Shown here: piece by piece, positions 34,156 to 42,414 of the stretch
How positions within the stretch are numbered: position 1 is the first letter of the stretch
How the letters are laid out: each line of letters opens with the position of its first letter
Source: DASZHJ01 sp035604335
GTDB taxonomy: Bacteria > Pseudomonadota > Alphaproteobacteria > ATCC43930 > CGMCC-115725
Direction: 5' to 3'
Assembly (NCBI GenBank): GCA_035604335.1
Contig: DATNIT010000152.1
Span: 24,121 to 88,120 of the forward strand
Length of the DNA: 64,000 bases
The notes under the pieces: generated by a model
What the model saw: the letters and a program-made list of their open reading frames with translations, nothing else
Databases searched by the model: none
Told to the model about the DNA's origin: nothing
Position numbers and translations under genes: made by a program

Positions 34156-34252
34156 CACCCCCCCACCCAACCTCCCCATCGAGGGGGGAGGGCTATCGAA
34201 TTCCGGCATCATCCGCCCCTCCCCCCTTGAGGGGGAGGGTAGGGAGGGGGGA
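34156..34252. repeat. GC-rich intergenic palindromic repeat
   Basis: Two near-palindromic C/G-run units, each a C-rich arm followed by ATCGA or TTGA and a G-rich arm, flank a 25-base AT-richer core with ATCGAATTC. The outer arms (CCCCCCCACCC, GGGTAGGGAGGGGGG) are also complementary to each other. It lies in the 195-base gap between the PaaK-like and second MetE-core-like genes. The form matches the REP/mosaic palindromes scattered in alphaproteobacterial genomes and could fold strongly in RNA. Confidence 0.75.
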
Positions 34253-34299
34253 CACTCGCCGACCATGATCGCGACTTGGTGACGCAAGGGGATTCGGGT

Positions 34300-35406
34300 A
34301 TGGCCACTCCGCCCTTCCATGCCGATCACGTCGGTAGCCTGCTGCGGCCGCGCGCGCTCACCCTGGCGTTCCGGCGCGCCGCTGCCGGGGAAATCGGCCG
34401 CGAGGAGTTCCGCGCGCTCCAGGACAGCTTGATCGGCGGCGTGGTCGACCTGCAGGCCGAGGTGGGAATGCCGGTCGCGACCGACGGCGAGTTGCGGCGG
34501 TCGTCCTACTGGTCGCACTTCGTCGAGGCGGTGGCGGGACTCACGGTCAAGGAATCGCTCTTCGCCTTTCACGACCGGCATGGCCACGCGCAAGGCTTCA
34601 CCGCGCCTCACGTGATCGGCAAGGTGCGGCGGGAGAAGCCGATCTCGACCACCGAGTTCGCCTTCCTGGCGCCGCTGGCCCAGGCGCGCGGTCTCACGCC
34701 AAAGGTGACGCTCCCGTCGCCCCCCACGATGCATTTCTGGCGCGGCCGCGCCGGCATCGATCCCAGGGCCTACGAGAGCGCGGAGGAATTCTTCGCCGAC
34801 CTCGCCCGGGTCTACCGCGAGGAGATCGCGGCGCTCGCCCATCTCGGCTGCACCTATATCCAGCTCGACGAGGTGCCGCTCGCGATGCTCTGCGATCCCG
34901 CGGTGCGCGAGCAGTTGTCGGCGCGGGGCGAGGACCCGGCGGCGCTGGTCGGCCTCTACATTCGCGCCTTCAACGACGCACTGCGCGACAAGCCGGCCGG
35001 GATGACGGCGGCGATCCACATGTGCCGCGGGAACTACAAGGGCCAGTGGCTCTCCGAGGGCGGCTACGAGTCCGTCGCCGAGCGGGTGTTCTCGGAGATC
35101 GACGCCGACAGTTTCCTCCTGGAATACGACACGCCGCGCGCGGGCGACTTCGCGCCGCTGCGCTTTCTGGGGCCCCGCAAGGGCGCGGTGTTGGGGCTCG
35201 TCTCCTCGAAAACGCCGAAGCTCGAGACCGTCAGCGCGCTCTGCCGGCGCATCGAGGAGGCCGCAAAAGTGGTGCCGCTCGAGCGCCTCGCCATCAGCCC
35301 CCAATGCGGCTTCGCCAGCACGGTCGCCGGCAATCCCATCACCGCCGACGATCAGCGCCGGAAGCTCACGCTCGTGGTCGAGACCGCGCGACGGGTGTGG
35401 GGGTAG
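34300..35406 (+). CDS. MetE C-terminal-domain-like zinc methyltransferase, copy 2
   Basis: A 368-residue paralogue of the protein at 24987, again only the catalytic barrel. Zinc ligands His240/Cys242 (HMCRG), Glu275 (LEYD) and Cys336 (SPQCGF) are intact, and both proteins start with the FHADHVGSLLRP/FRADHVGSLLRP block. Differences cluster around residues 78-115, where substrate selectivity would be expected. ATG 34300 follows AAGGGG; a GTG at 34276 is possible. It stands alone downstream of the palindromic repeat. Confidence 0.83.
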   Translation: MATPPFHADHVGSLLRPRALTLAFRRAAAGEIGREEFRALQDSLIGGVVDLQAEVGMPVATDGELRRSSYWSHFVEAVAGLTVKESLFAFHDRHGHAQGFTAPHVIGKVRREKPISTTEFAFLAPLAQARGLTPKVTLPSPPTMHFWRGRAGIDPRAYESAEEFFADLARVYREEIAALAHLGCTYIQLDEVPLAMLCDPAVREQLSARGEDPAALVGLYIRAFNDALRDKPAGMTAAIHMCRGNYKGQWLSEGGYESVAERVFSEIDADSFLLEYDTPRAGDFAPLRFLGPRKGAVLGLVSSKTPKLETVSALCRRIEEAAKVVPLERLAISPQCGFASTVAGNPITADDQRRKLTLVVETARRVWG

Positions 35407-35732
35407 GCGCGTTAATTGCGTGGACTGTCACCGTAATTCCCGTAATTCCGGCCGCGCAATCGGTGACCCTCCGAGGAATGGAGCGGCGGAACCAGGTGGC
35501 CGGTCGCTGACCGCAACCTCCGGTGCCCTCGACGCGCCCATCATGACGCGCGACCGCGCGATGCTGGATTACGCGAGGGCGGGAGGAGTACGGGCGAGGC
35601 GAGGGGCGCAAAATCTCGCGGGATTAAGCGCTTGCGGGCGTTCCCTATATGTACCAAAATTCATCGAATATAGATTGCGAGGCCACGAAATATGGTGCGA
35701 ATATTAAAAGACGCGCCTATTCGTGGGGTGAG
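35407..35732. other. AT-richer intergenic stretch, no gene recognised
   Basis: About 325 bases follow the second MetE-like gene. It contains a short tandem CGTAATTCC (35442-35459) and becomes AT-rich from 35640. No complete gene is visible. It looks like the left flank of a decayed, probably foreign segment that continues to 36560. Confidence 0.45.
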
Positions 35733-35840
35733 ATGGACACGCTCTCGCGACAGGAGCGGAGCGAGCGGATGGCTCTGGTGCGGGGAAAGAACACCTCGCC
35801 GGAGCTCAAAGTCCGCAAGCTCGTACACGCCCTCGGCTAG
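35733..35840 (+). pseudogene. N-terminal fragment of a Vsr-type mismatch endonuclease
   Basis: A 35-residue ORF (starting MDTLSRQERSERM, ending KLVHALG) that looks like the first part of very-short-patch-repair (Vsr) endonucleases: the RSxxM and V/IRGKNTSPE motifs are present. It stops where the family continues with the YRLH and catalytic PGRPD segments, and these were not found downstream in any frame. It is therefore a remnant. No DNA cytosine methyltransferase, the usual partner, is nearby. Confidence 0.7.
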
Positions 35841-35901
35841 CCTTGTCCCAGCTGATTGTATTGGCGCCCGGAAATTCGTCGAGATCGCGCTCGAGGAGGC
35901 G

Positions 35902-36449
35902 ATGGCTTTGCTCGATGCCATAGAGCCGACGTTGGTCGCGGGTGCTGAGCCAGCGTTCGATTGGGCGGCAATGAGAGCCCTACTCCAATACTATGCCGAG
36001 AGATCGCATAAGCGCGTGCTCGTACTGGCGGAAAAAGGCCGCAAACTGTCGAAATTGGCCTCAGGCGACAGATCGGGCCTTTCGATCCTTGGCACGGCTG
36101 ATCTCAGAGCTTTGGTACGGGAACCAACACGCATCGCGCCCGCCATCGTGCTGCTCGAACAAATCGGCGGGCCGGACCTCGGGTGGAAAGCGGGCCCATT
36201 CTGGTGGCCTATGCTTGCGAGCCCGCCACAAGCCAGCTCCTGCGTATTTGCCACGAGGGTCGCCGCTTAGTTGGAATGCAACGCGATCTCCGTGCTGAAG
36301 CTTTACTTCCACTCTTGAAACAAGGCACGCCCGCTCCCATCTTTGTCCGACTGTACGCGGAATGCGTTCATCGGGCCGAAGCCTGTGGCAGAAAGGTTAA
36401 ATTTTGCGAAACGAACCCAATTCGGCGAGACGCGGACGCTCAGCGCTGA
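35902..36449 (+). pseudogene. Frameshifted ORF of unknown function
   Basis: An ORF begins at ATG 35902 with GAGGAGG upstream and reads ~95 plausible residues (to GGPDLGWKAGP). It then enters an improbable Trp/Pro-rich tail ending at 36270. A second frame overlapping from 36183 continues with protein-like sequence (ILVAYACEPATSQLL ... PIFVRLYAECVHRAE) to 36449. A single frameshift near 36185-36200 would join them into ~180 residues. Codon use is less GC-biased than in neighbours. No family was recognised, and the 3' end runs into a repeat cluster. Confidence 0.5.
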
Positions 36450-36560
36450 AAAATGAAATTCGACAAATCAAAGCCAATTTATCGAATGGAATCAACGACC
36501 GATGCCTCTGGCAAAGCCAATTCGAAAGCCAATTTCGGCGGCAAAGCCAATCTGCGCGCG
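36408..36560. repeat. Cluster of degenerate AAAGCCAATT repeats
   Basis: At least five copies of a ~10-base unit resembling AAAGCCAATT occur at about 36415, 36469, 36504, 36514 and 36530 (ACCCAATTC, AAGCCAATTT, AAGCCAATTC, AAGCCAATTT, AAGCCAATCT), often followed by CGG or CGA. They are irregularly spaced and lie at the end of the decayed segment. They are not a CRISPR array, since units are too short and spacing too uneven. Confidence 0.6.
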
Positions 36561-36623
36561 TCCTCAGAACCTGTGCATGAGGCGTCTGCTCTCGGGCACA
36601 AAGGCTCGCCCGCCGCGGCGCTC

Positions 36624-37478
36624 TCAGTGCGCCATCAGCACCGGCACGGTCATGTGGCGCAGGATCTCGCGGGTGGCGCCGCCCAGGATGAGCTCGCGCA
36701 TGCGCGAATGGCCGTAGCAGCCCATCACGATGAGGTCGGCGCCGAGATCCGCGGCGCGCGAGAGCAGCGTGTTTCCGACGTCGATGTCGTCGGCGACGGT
36801 GGAGGCGGCCTCGGCCTTGACGCCGTGGCGCGCGAGATGGAGGGCGATATCGGCGCCGGGCAAGTCGCTCGATTCTTCGCCGCGGCGCGGATTGATCGAG
36901 AGCACGGTCACGTGGCTCGCGCGCTCCAGGATCGGCAGGGAATCGTTGAGCGCGCGCGCGGACTCGCGCGTGCGGCTCCAGGCCAGGAGCACGCGCCGGC
37001 CGACGGTGTCGAAACGGCCGGCATAGGGCACGATCAGCGCCGGCCGGCCGCTTGCGAGCGCCAGCTGCTCGGGAAGCCGCGCCCAGCCGCCGGGCGGCGG
37101 CTTGCCGGGATCGATCTGTCCGGTGATCGCGAGATCCGCGTAGTGCGCGTGCAGGATGCCGACCTCGGCCGGGTCACCCTCGGCGAGCCGCCACTCGTGC
37201 GAGATGCCCGCGCGCGAGCACGCGGCGCGGAACGCCGCCTCGATCTTCGAGGCCGCCGCCTGCGCCGTCGCGCGGTGCTTTTCCTCGATCTCCTGGATCA
37301 CGTCCACCGCCATGAAGCCCGAGCCTGGCGCGAAATACGCCGAGAGATCGAGGGGCTCGAGGATGGAGAGTCCCACCAGATGCGCGCCGTGGTCGCGGGC
37401 CAGCTCGGCCGCGAAGCCGATCCCGGGCTCGCTCGCGGTCGCGCCGGCGAGGGTTACCAGAATGTCTTTGAAGCCCAT
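36624..37478 (-). CDS. Universal stress protein with two Usp domains
   Basis: A 284-residue tandem UspA protein. The first domain (about 1-150) starts MGFKDILVTL but has a weak nucleotide motif. The second (about 160-284) carries the ATP-binding G-x2-G-x9-G pattern in GCYGHSRMRELILGGATREIL. Such proteins are cytosolic and respond to starvation, oxygen limitation or other stress. ATG at 37478 is preceded by GGAGAAACGCC. It is a single-gene unit beside the decayed segment. Confidence 0.88.
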   Translation of the reverse strand: MGFKDILVTLAGATASEPGIGFAAELARDHGAHLVGLSILEPLDLSAYFAPGSGFMAVDVIQEIEEKHRATAQAAASKIEAAFRAACSRAGISHEWRLAEGDPAEVGILHAHYADLAITGQIDPGKPPPGGWARLPEQLALASGRPALIVPYAGRFDTVGRRVLLAWSRTRESARALNDSLPILERASHVTVLSINPRRGEESSDLPGADIALHLARHGVKAEAASTVADDIDVGNTLLSRAADLGADLIVMGCYGHSRMRELILGGATREILRHMTVPVLMAH

Positions 37479-37602
37479 GGCGTTTCTCCGTGCCCGAGGG
37501 GAGACAGCCTGGCCCGTGGGGCGAGGCTCCCGCCTATCCTAGCAGCAACGGAGGGCCAGCACGAAACCCGCCGTCGGCTCGGTCTCGGTCGGCGGCCCTC
37601 GC

Positions 37603-37755
37603 TCACGACATGCCGCCACCGCCGTGATCGGGCGTACGCTCGGGCCTGTCTCGAGGCGGGGGCGGCGCGCCGTCGTCCGAGCCGGAGCGGGCACACGCCG
37701 TCAGCGCGAGGATTGCCACAAGGGCGGCGGCAAGCAGGGATGCGCGCGCTCGCAT
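37603..37755 (-). CDS. Small lipoprotein, 50 residues
   Basis: A short ORF with a convincing lipoprotein signal: a basic MRARAS start, a hydrophobic run LLAAALVAILA, and the lipobox LTAC with the acylated Cys at 21. The mature part is ~30 residues, rich in Pro, Asp and Gly (GAPPPPRDRP ... HGGGGMS). The ribosome binding site is weak. It resembles the many tiny outer-membrane lipoproteins (entericidin-like size) that automated callers miss. The function is unknown. Confidence 0.6.
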   Translation of the reverse strand: MRARASLLAAALVAILALTACARSGSDDGAPPPPRDRPERTPDHGGGGMS

Positions 37756-37897
37756 CGCGACAGCTCAGCACGACCCGTCGAATGGCCGGGCTCACTTCTC
37801 GGTGAGGCGCCGCACCGCGCACCGGCCTGCCATTCTCTCCTTCGTGAGGTTATCTTGAGTGCTGCCACCAGTCGGGAATGGGGCCGTCGAGCCGCTC

Positions 37898-38815
37898 ATG
37901 GATGATCCGCAGACCGCGAGCCTGCAGGCTGCTCCGGCGCCGCAGGAGGCGGAGGAACGGCCGCTCGCCGCCATCGGCTTCGTCCTGCTGTCGCTGGTCC
38001 TGTTCAGCGCACTCGATGCCATCTCGAAGGTGCTGGTCGCCGACTATTCGCCGGTCCTGATCACCTGGGGACGGTACGCCGCCAATCTCGTGTTGCTCTT
38101 GCCGTTCGCGGTGCGCGCGGGCGCGCACTCCTTCGCCACCGCGGGAATCGCTCTGCAGATCGGGCGCGGCCTGGCCATGGGCGGATCCTCCGTCTTGTTC
38201 ATCGCGGGCTTGGCGCAGATGGCGATGCCGGACGCGACCGCGGTCGCCTTCGCCGCCCCGCTCATCGTCACCGCGCTCTCGATCCCGTTCCTGGGCGAGC
38301 GCGTCGGCATCCGCCGGTGGTCGGCCGTGGGAGTGGGCCTCGTGGGCGTCATGATCATCGTGCAACCCGGCAGCTCGGCCTTTCATCCGGCCTCGCTCTT
38401 TCCCCTGGGCTCCGCCGCCTGCTGGGCCGCGGGCCTCGTCATCACCCGGCGCATCAAGACCCGCGACCCCACGCTCACGACGCTGCTCTATACGACGCTG
38501 GTCGCGTTCCTGATCGCGACGGTCTTCCTGCCCTGGGTTTGGGAGCCGCTGCCGCTGCGCGCGGTGGGGCTCGTCCTGGTCATGGGCCTGCTCAGCTCCG
38601 CCGGCCAATATTTTCTCCTCCTCGGCTACCAGCGCGGGCCCGCCTCGCTGCTGGCGCCGTTCTCCTACATGCAGATCATCACCTCGATCTTCTGGAGCGC
38701 GCTGTTGTTCGGGGCCTGGCCGGGCGCGGCGACCCTGATCGGCGCCCCGATCGTCGTGGCGAGCGGCCTCTACGTGCTGCACCGCGAGCGCGTGCGCCGG
38801 GGCGAGCCGAGGTAG
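37898..38815 (+). CDS. EamA/DMT-family transporter
   Basis: A 305-residue inner-membrane protein with about ten hydrophobic helices in two EamA repeats (first about 20-150, second about 165-300). Small-residue-rich helices and the conserved GE/GERVGIRRWSAVGVGLVGV junction are typical of the drug/metabolite transporter superfamily. The start at 37898 (MDDPQ) was preferred; a GTG at 37859 is possible. The substrate is unknown. Confidence 0.87.
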   Translation: MDDPQTASLQAAPAPQEAEERPLAAIGFVLLSLVLFSALDAISKVLVADYSPVLITWGRYAANLVLLLPFAVRAGAHSFATAGIALQIGRGLAMGGSSVLFIAGLAQMAMPDATAVAFAAPLIVTALSIPFLGERVGIRRWSAVGVGLVGVMIIVQPGSSAFHPASLFPLGSAACWAAGLVITRRIKTRDPTLTTLLYTTLVAFLIATVFLPWVWEPLPLRAVGLVLVMGLLSSAGQYFLLLGYQRGPASLLAPFSYMQIITSIFWSALLFGAWPGAATLIGAPIVVASGLYVLHRERVRRGEPR

Positions 38816-38898
38816 CCGGCGCGGGGCGCGCTTGCGCCGCTCGGGCCGCGCGGGCATGTTCGTCGCGTCCGTCGGTGGGGGAGCGAGCGGGGCGGCAC

Positions 38899-40017
38899 AT
38901 GCGCTTTCCGGGGATTTCTCTTTTTCTGGCCGTCAGTCTCGGCGCATCGGTCGCTCATGCCGAGATGTGGCTGGAGCCGGCCTTTCCCAAGGACGCAGTT
39001 AAGGGCCCGGTATCCTCGCAGGGTGCATTCGTGTGGAGCCACGGCGCCGGCGGCATATTTCTCACGGACAATTCCACCTTTGGTCCGCCTTTCATGGCCT
39101 ATCTCATGCGCGACAAGGACTGGGATGTCTTCGCCTTTAAGCGAACGCAGGCGGCGCAAGCGCCATTGCAAGAGGCGCGCGAGCTCGTGCATCAAGTCAC
39201 GGTTCTCAAGGAGAAGGGCTATCGCCGGATCGTGCTCGCCGGTCAGTCCGCGGGCGCCTGGATCTCTCTCATCGCGGCCGGCGAGAGCCCGGACGTCTCC
39301 GCCGTGATCGCGCTGGCGCCGGCACACTACGGCACCGACAGGCCATATGTCGGGATGAACGCTTCCGCACTCTACGACTACCTCGACAACATCAAGACCG
39401 CTCGCGTGATGCTCGCCTTCTTCAAGGACGATCCCTACGACCCCGGCGGCCGGGGACCACGCTCCGAGCAGATCCTGACGGCGCACGGCGTGCCGCATCT
39501 GGTGATCGATCAGCCCGCGGGCTTCAGCGGGCACGGCTCCGGCGAGTCGGGCCGGTTCTATCGCCGGTTCAGCGACTGCTGGCTCGCCGTGGCAAGCGGT
39601 GCGCCCATGCCCCGTCAGCAGGATTGCGAGACGCACTGGGGCGAGGCGCCAAGCGGCGAGGTCGCCATTCCCGCGCTCGTCAAGGCAAGCGCAAGCGCGG
39701 GCGGGGCGCTCGCCGCCTTCGAAGGGACGTGGTGGGGCACCTACTCGGTGGGACGAGAGGTCGTCCTGGTCATCAAGTCGGCCTCCGATGGGCGGGTCGA
39801 GATCGTCTACATGCTGGGCACGATGCCAGCGGGCTTGGCCAAGGCGGAGTCATCGACGCGGTCCGGGCGCCAAGTCGATGGCGGACTGGAGGTCGCTGAG
39901 CCCGGCAAGTCGACGCTCCACATCCGCGCCCGCCCCGATCGCGATCTCGACCTGGAGTGGCTTGCGGCTACCGGCAGCGGGCGGCTGACCGCCGTGCTCC
40001 ACCGGATGCAGCAGTAG
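38899..40017 (+). CDS. Exported alpha/beta-hydrolase-like protein
   Basis: A 372-residue protein with a signal peptide cleaved after AHA (about residue 21). A nucleophile elbow GQSAGAW is at about 115-121, and DDPYDP and GFSGHGSGES could supply the acid and His, so an alpha/beta-hydrolase fold is likely in residues 40-240. The C-terminal ~110 residues (from GTWWGTYSVGREVVLVI) form a separate beta-rich domain. The substrate is unknown. It is followed after 25 bases by glpD. Confidence 0.72.
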   Translation: MRFPGISLFLAVSLGASVAHAEMWLEPAFPKDAVKGPVSSQGAFVWSHGAGGIFLTDNSTFGPPFMAYLMRDKDWDVFAFKRTQAAQAPLQEARELVHQVTVLKEKGYRRIVLAGQSAGAWISLIAAGESPDVSAVIALAPAHYGTDRPYVGMNASALYDYLDNIKTARVMLAFFKDDPYDPGGRGPRSEQILTAHGVPHLVIDQPAGFSGHGSGESGRFYRRFSDCWLAVASGAPMPRQQDCETHWGEAPSGEVAIPALVKASASAGGALAAFEGTWWGTYSVGREVVLVIKSASDGRVEIVYMLGTMPAGLAKAESSTRSGRQVDGGLEVAEPGKSTLHIRARPDRDLDLEWLAATGSGRLTAVLHRMQQ

Positions 40018-40042
40018 CGCAGTCGATGCAATTCCGATCAGC

Positions 40043-41539
40043 ATGGCCGCGAGCGCCTCATTCGATCTTCTGATTGTCGGCGGCGGCATCAACGGCGCGG
40101 GGATCGCGCGCGATGCCGCGGGCCGCGGCTTGTCCGTGCTGCTGGTCGAGCGCGGCGATCTCGCGGGTGCCACGTCCTCGGCCTCGAGCAAGCTCATCCA
40201 CGGCGGGCTGCGCTATCTCGAGTTCGGCGAGTTCCGCCTGGTGCGCGAGGCGCTGGTCGAGCGCGAGGTGCTGATGCGGATGGCGCCGCATCTCATCCAT
40301 CCCGCCGAGTTCGTCCTGCCGCACGACCGCAGCCTGCGTCCGCGCTGGATGCTGCGGCTCGGGCTCATGCTCTACGATCATCTCGGCGGCCGCGAGCGTC
40401 TGCCCGCGAGCCGGCGCATCGATCCGCGCCGAGACGTGTTGGGAGCGCCGCTTCGGCCCGACATCGCCGCGGCCTTCGTCTATTCGGATTGCCAGACGGA
40501 CGACGCCCGCCTGGTGATCGCCAATGCGCGCGACGCCGTCCGGCGCGGCGCGCGCATCGTCCGAGGCATGGAGTTCGTCTCGGCCCGCCGCGCGGGCGCG
40601 CTGTGGCGCGCCGAGCTGCGCGGGCCCGACGGCGCTCGCTCCGAGATCGAGGCTCGGGCGCTGGTGAACGCCGGCGGCCCCTGGGCGATGGAGATCGCGC
40701 GGCGCGCCGGCGTCGAGCATGGCCGCGCGGCGCTCCGCCTGGTGAAGGGCAGCCACATCGTAGTACCCCGGCTCCACGAGGGCGCGCAGGCCTACATGCT
40801 GCAGAACGACGACCGTCGCATCGTCTTCGTGCTGCCGTTCGAGCGGGATTTCACCCTGATCGGTACCACCGAGGCGCCGTTCGAGGGCGATCCGGCCGTG
40901 GTCGCCTGTACCGACGAGGAAGCGGCCTATCTCTGCCGCGCGGTTAGCCGGTGGTTCGCGCGGGCCGCCTCGTCGAGTGCGATCCTCTGGCGTTACGCCG
41001 GCGTGCGCCCGCTCTACGAGGACCACGCCGCGAGCGCGTCGGCGGTGACGCGCGACTACGTGCTGCTGCGCGATGGCGAGCCGCCGGCGGTGCCGATGCT
41101 CTCGGTGCTCGGCGGCAAGATCACGACCTATCGCCGCCTCGCGGAGCATGCGCTCGAGCGGCTGGGACTGCCCGGCACAGGCGGGACTTGGACCGCCGGC
41201 GCGCCATTGCCGGGCGGCGTGCTTGCCGGCGGCAGCGTCGAGGGCGCCGTAGCGGCGATTCGCTCGATTTATCCGTGGCTCGATTCTGCGCTGGCGGACC
41301 AGCTTATCCGGCGCTACGGCAGCGAGGCCGGCGCAGTATTGGGCGACGCGCGGCGCGTCGAGGAGTTGGGTGAGGCCTTCGGCGCCGGCCTCACCGCCCG
41401 CGAGGTCGATTGGCTCCGCCGCGAGGAATGGGCGCAAAGCGCCGACGACATCCTCTGGCGCCGCACCAAGCTGGGTCTGCGCCTCAGCTCCGCCGAGCGC
41501 ACTCGGTTGGAGGAGTACCTGGCACGTGCCACGGGGTGA
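40043..41539 (+). CDS. glpD: Glycerol-3-phosphate dehydrogenase, FAD-dependent
   Basis: A 498-residue membrane-associated flavoenzyme oxidising sn-glycerol 3-phosphate to dihydroxyacetone phosphate with electrons to quinone. The FAD dinucleotide fold GGGINGAGIARDAAGRG is at the N-terminus. TSSASSKLIHGGLRYLE and the C-terminal LGGKITTYRRLAEHALE blocks are diagnostic. No glpK or glpF is nearby. Confidence 0.94.
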   Translation: MAASASFDLLIVGGGINGAGIARDAAGRGLSVLLVERGDLAGATSSASSKLIHGGLRYLEFGEFRLVREALVEREVLMRMAPHLIHPAEFVLPHDRSLRPRWMLRLGLMLYDHLGGRERLPASRRIDPRRDVLGAPLRPDIAAAFVYSDCQTDDARLVIANARDAVRRGARIVRGMEFVSARRAGALWRAELRGPDGARSEIEARALVNAGGPWAMEIARRAGVEHGRAALRLVKGSHIVVPRLHEGAQAYMLQNDDRRIVFVLPFERDFTLIGTTEAPFEGDPAVVACTDEEAAYLCRAVSRWFARAASSSAILWRYAGVRPLYEDHAASASAVTRDYVLLRDGEPPAVPMLSVLGGKITTYRRLAEHALERLGLPGTGGTWTAGAPLPGGVLAGGSVEGAVAAIRSIYPWLDSALADQLIRRYGSEAGAVLGDARRVEELGEAFGAGLTAREVDWLRREEWAQSADDILWRRTKLGLRLSSAERTRLEEYLARATG

Positions 41540-41652
41540 CGAAATCTTGATCACGCGACGGCGGTGCTGCCGTGCGAAAAAACGCATTGCGTGCTGGGCG
41601 CGGTCGCGCCCTATATCCGTCAAACAGTCGACGACGAAGGGGGAATGAGCGA

Positions 41653-42219
41653 ATGAGCGACATTAAGGTCCTCGGCATCTGCGGCAGCCTGCGCAAAGGG
41701 TCTTTCAATAACATGGCCCTTCGGGTCGCTCAGGGTCTGGCGCCCGCGGGCATGAAGATCGACCTCGCCGATATCTCCGCGATCCCGCCCTACAACGAGG
41801 ATGTGAAGGCACAAGGGTTTCCGCCGGCGGTGCAGGCGCTCCGCGACCAGATCGCCGCCGCCGATGCGCTCCTCTTCGCGACGCCGGAATACAACTACTC
41901 GGTCTCCGGCGTGCTCAAGAACGCGATCGACTGGGCCTCGCGGCCGCCGAATCAGCCCTTCGACGGCAAGCCGGTCGCGATCATGGGCGCGAGCGGCGGC
42001 GTGCTCGGCACGGCGCGCGCGCAGTATCACCTGCGCCAGATCTGCGTGTTCCTCAACATGTTCCCGGTCAACAAGCCCGAGGTGATGATCCCGCAGGCGC
42101 AGAACCGCTTCGACGCCCAGGGCAACCTCACCGACGAGACCGCGAAGGGTTTGATCAAGCAGCTGCTGGAATCGCTGCAGGCCTGGACGCTGACGCTGAA
42201 GCGCGGCCGCGCGCAATGA
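41653..42219 (+). CDS. NADPH-dependent FMN reductase
   Basis: A 188-residue flavodoxin-like protein. The FMN phosphate loop GSLRKGSFN is at about 12-20, and PEYNYSVSGVLKNAIDWASRP is the canonical FMN-binding/active-site block of the ArsH/ChrR/SsuE-like reductase family. It is likely a cytosolic quinone, azo or metal reductase, or a flavin supplier. ATG 41653 was chosen; an in-frame ORF extends upstream without conservation. Confidence 0.9.
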   Translation: MSDIKVLGICGSLRKGSFNNMALRVAQGLAPAGMKIDLADISAIPPYNEDVKAQGFPPAVQALRDQIAAADALLFATPEYNYSVSGVLKNAIDWASRPPNQPFDGKPVAIMGASGGVLGTARAQYHLRQICVFLNMFPVNKPEVMIPQAQNRFDAQGNLTDETAKGLIKQLLESLQAWTLTLKRGRAQ

Positions 42220-42227
42220 GCAGGTGA

Positions 42228-42359
42228 GTGGAAAAACTACTCCCTGTCCACGAGGCGCAGCTCCTTACATATCTGAAGCTGTCGCAGAAGCGTCTGGGCC
42301 TCTTGATCAACTTCAACACGGTTCGAATCAGGGACGGGATCCGTCGTTTGATCAATTGA
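42228..42359 (+). pseudogene. C-terminal remnant of a GxxExxY-family protein
   Basis: Forty-three residues from GTG 42228 (VEKLLPVHEAQLLTYLKLS ... LLINFNTVRIRDGIRRLIN) match the C-terminal end typical of GxxExxY proteins: an HEAQLLTYL helix, LLINFN, then DGIRRxxN. The N-terminal part with the GxxExxY motif is absent, as the preceding bases belong to the FMN reductase gene. A tail rich in CTTGG repeats follows (about 42367-42391). Base composition is lower in GC than in flanking genes. Confidence 0.7.
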
Positions 42360-42414
42360 GAAGAACCTTGGCGCCTTGGCGTCTTGGTGGTTCAACCTCT
42401 CTTGCTGCGCGATT

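Noticed and set aside
31936..35304. 1122-residue open frame on the minus strand
   Set aside because: It runs antisense across three well-supported genes and an intergenic palindrome. Its composition is that of a GC-rich shadow frame.
36408..36560. CRISPR array
   Set aside because: Units are ~10 bases, degenerate and unevenly spaced, and there are no cas genes.
41596..41611. Hairpin GGGCGCG-GT-CGCGCCC after glpD as a terminator
   Set aside because: No U-tract follows, and a 2-base loop is too tight for a normal intrinsic terminator; short GC dyads like this are expected by chance here.
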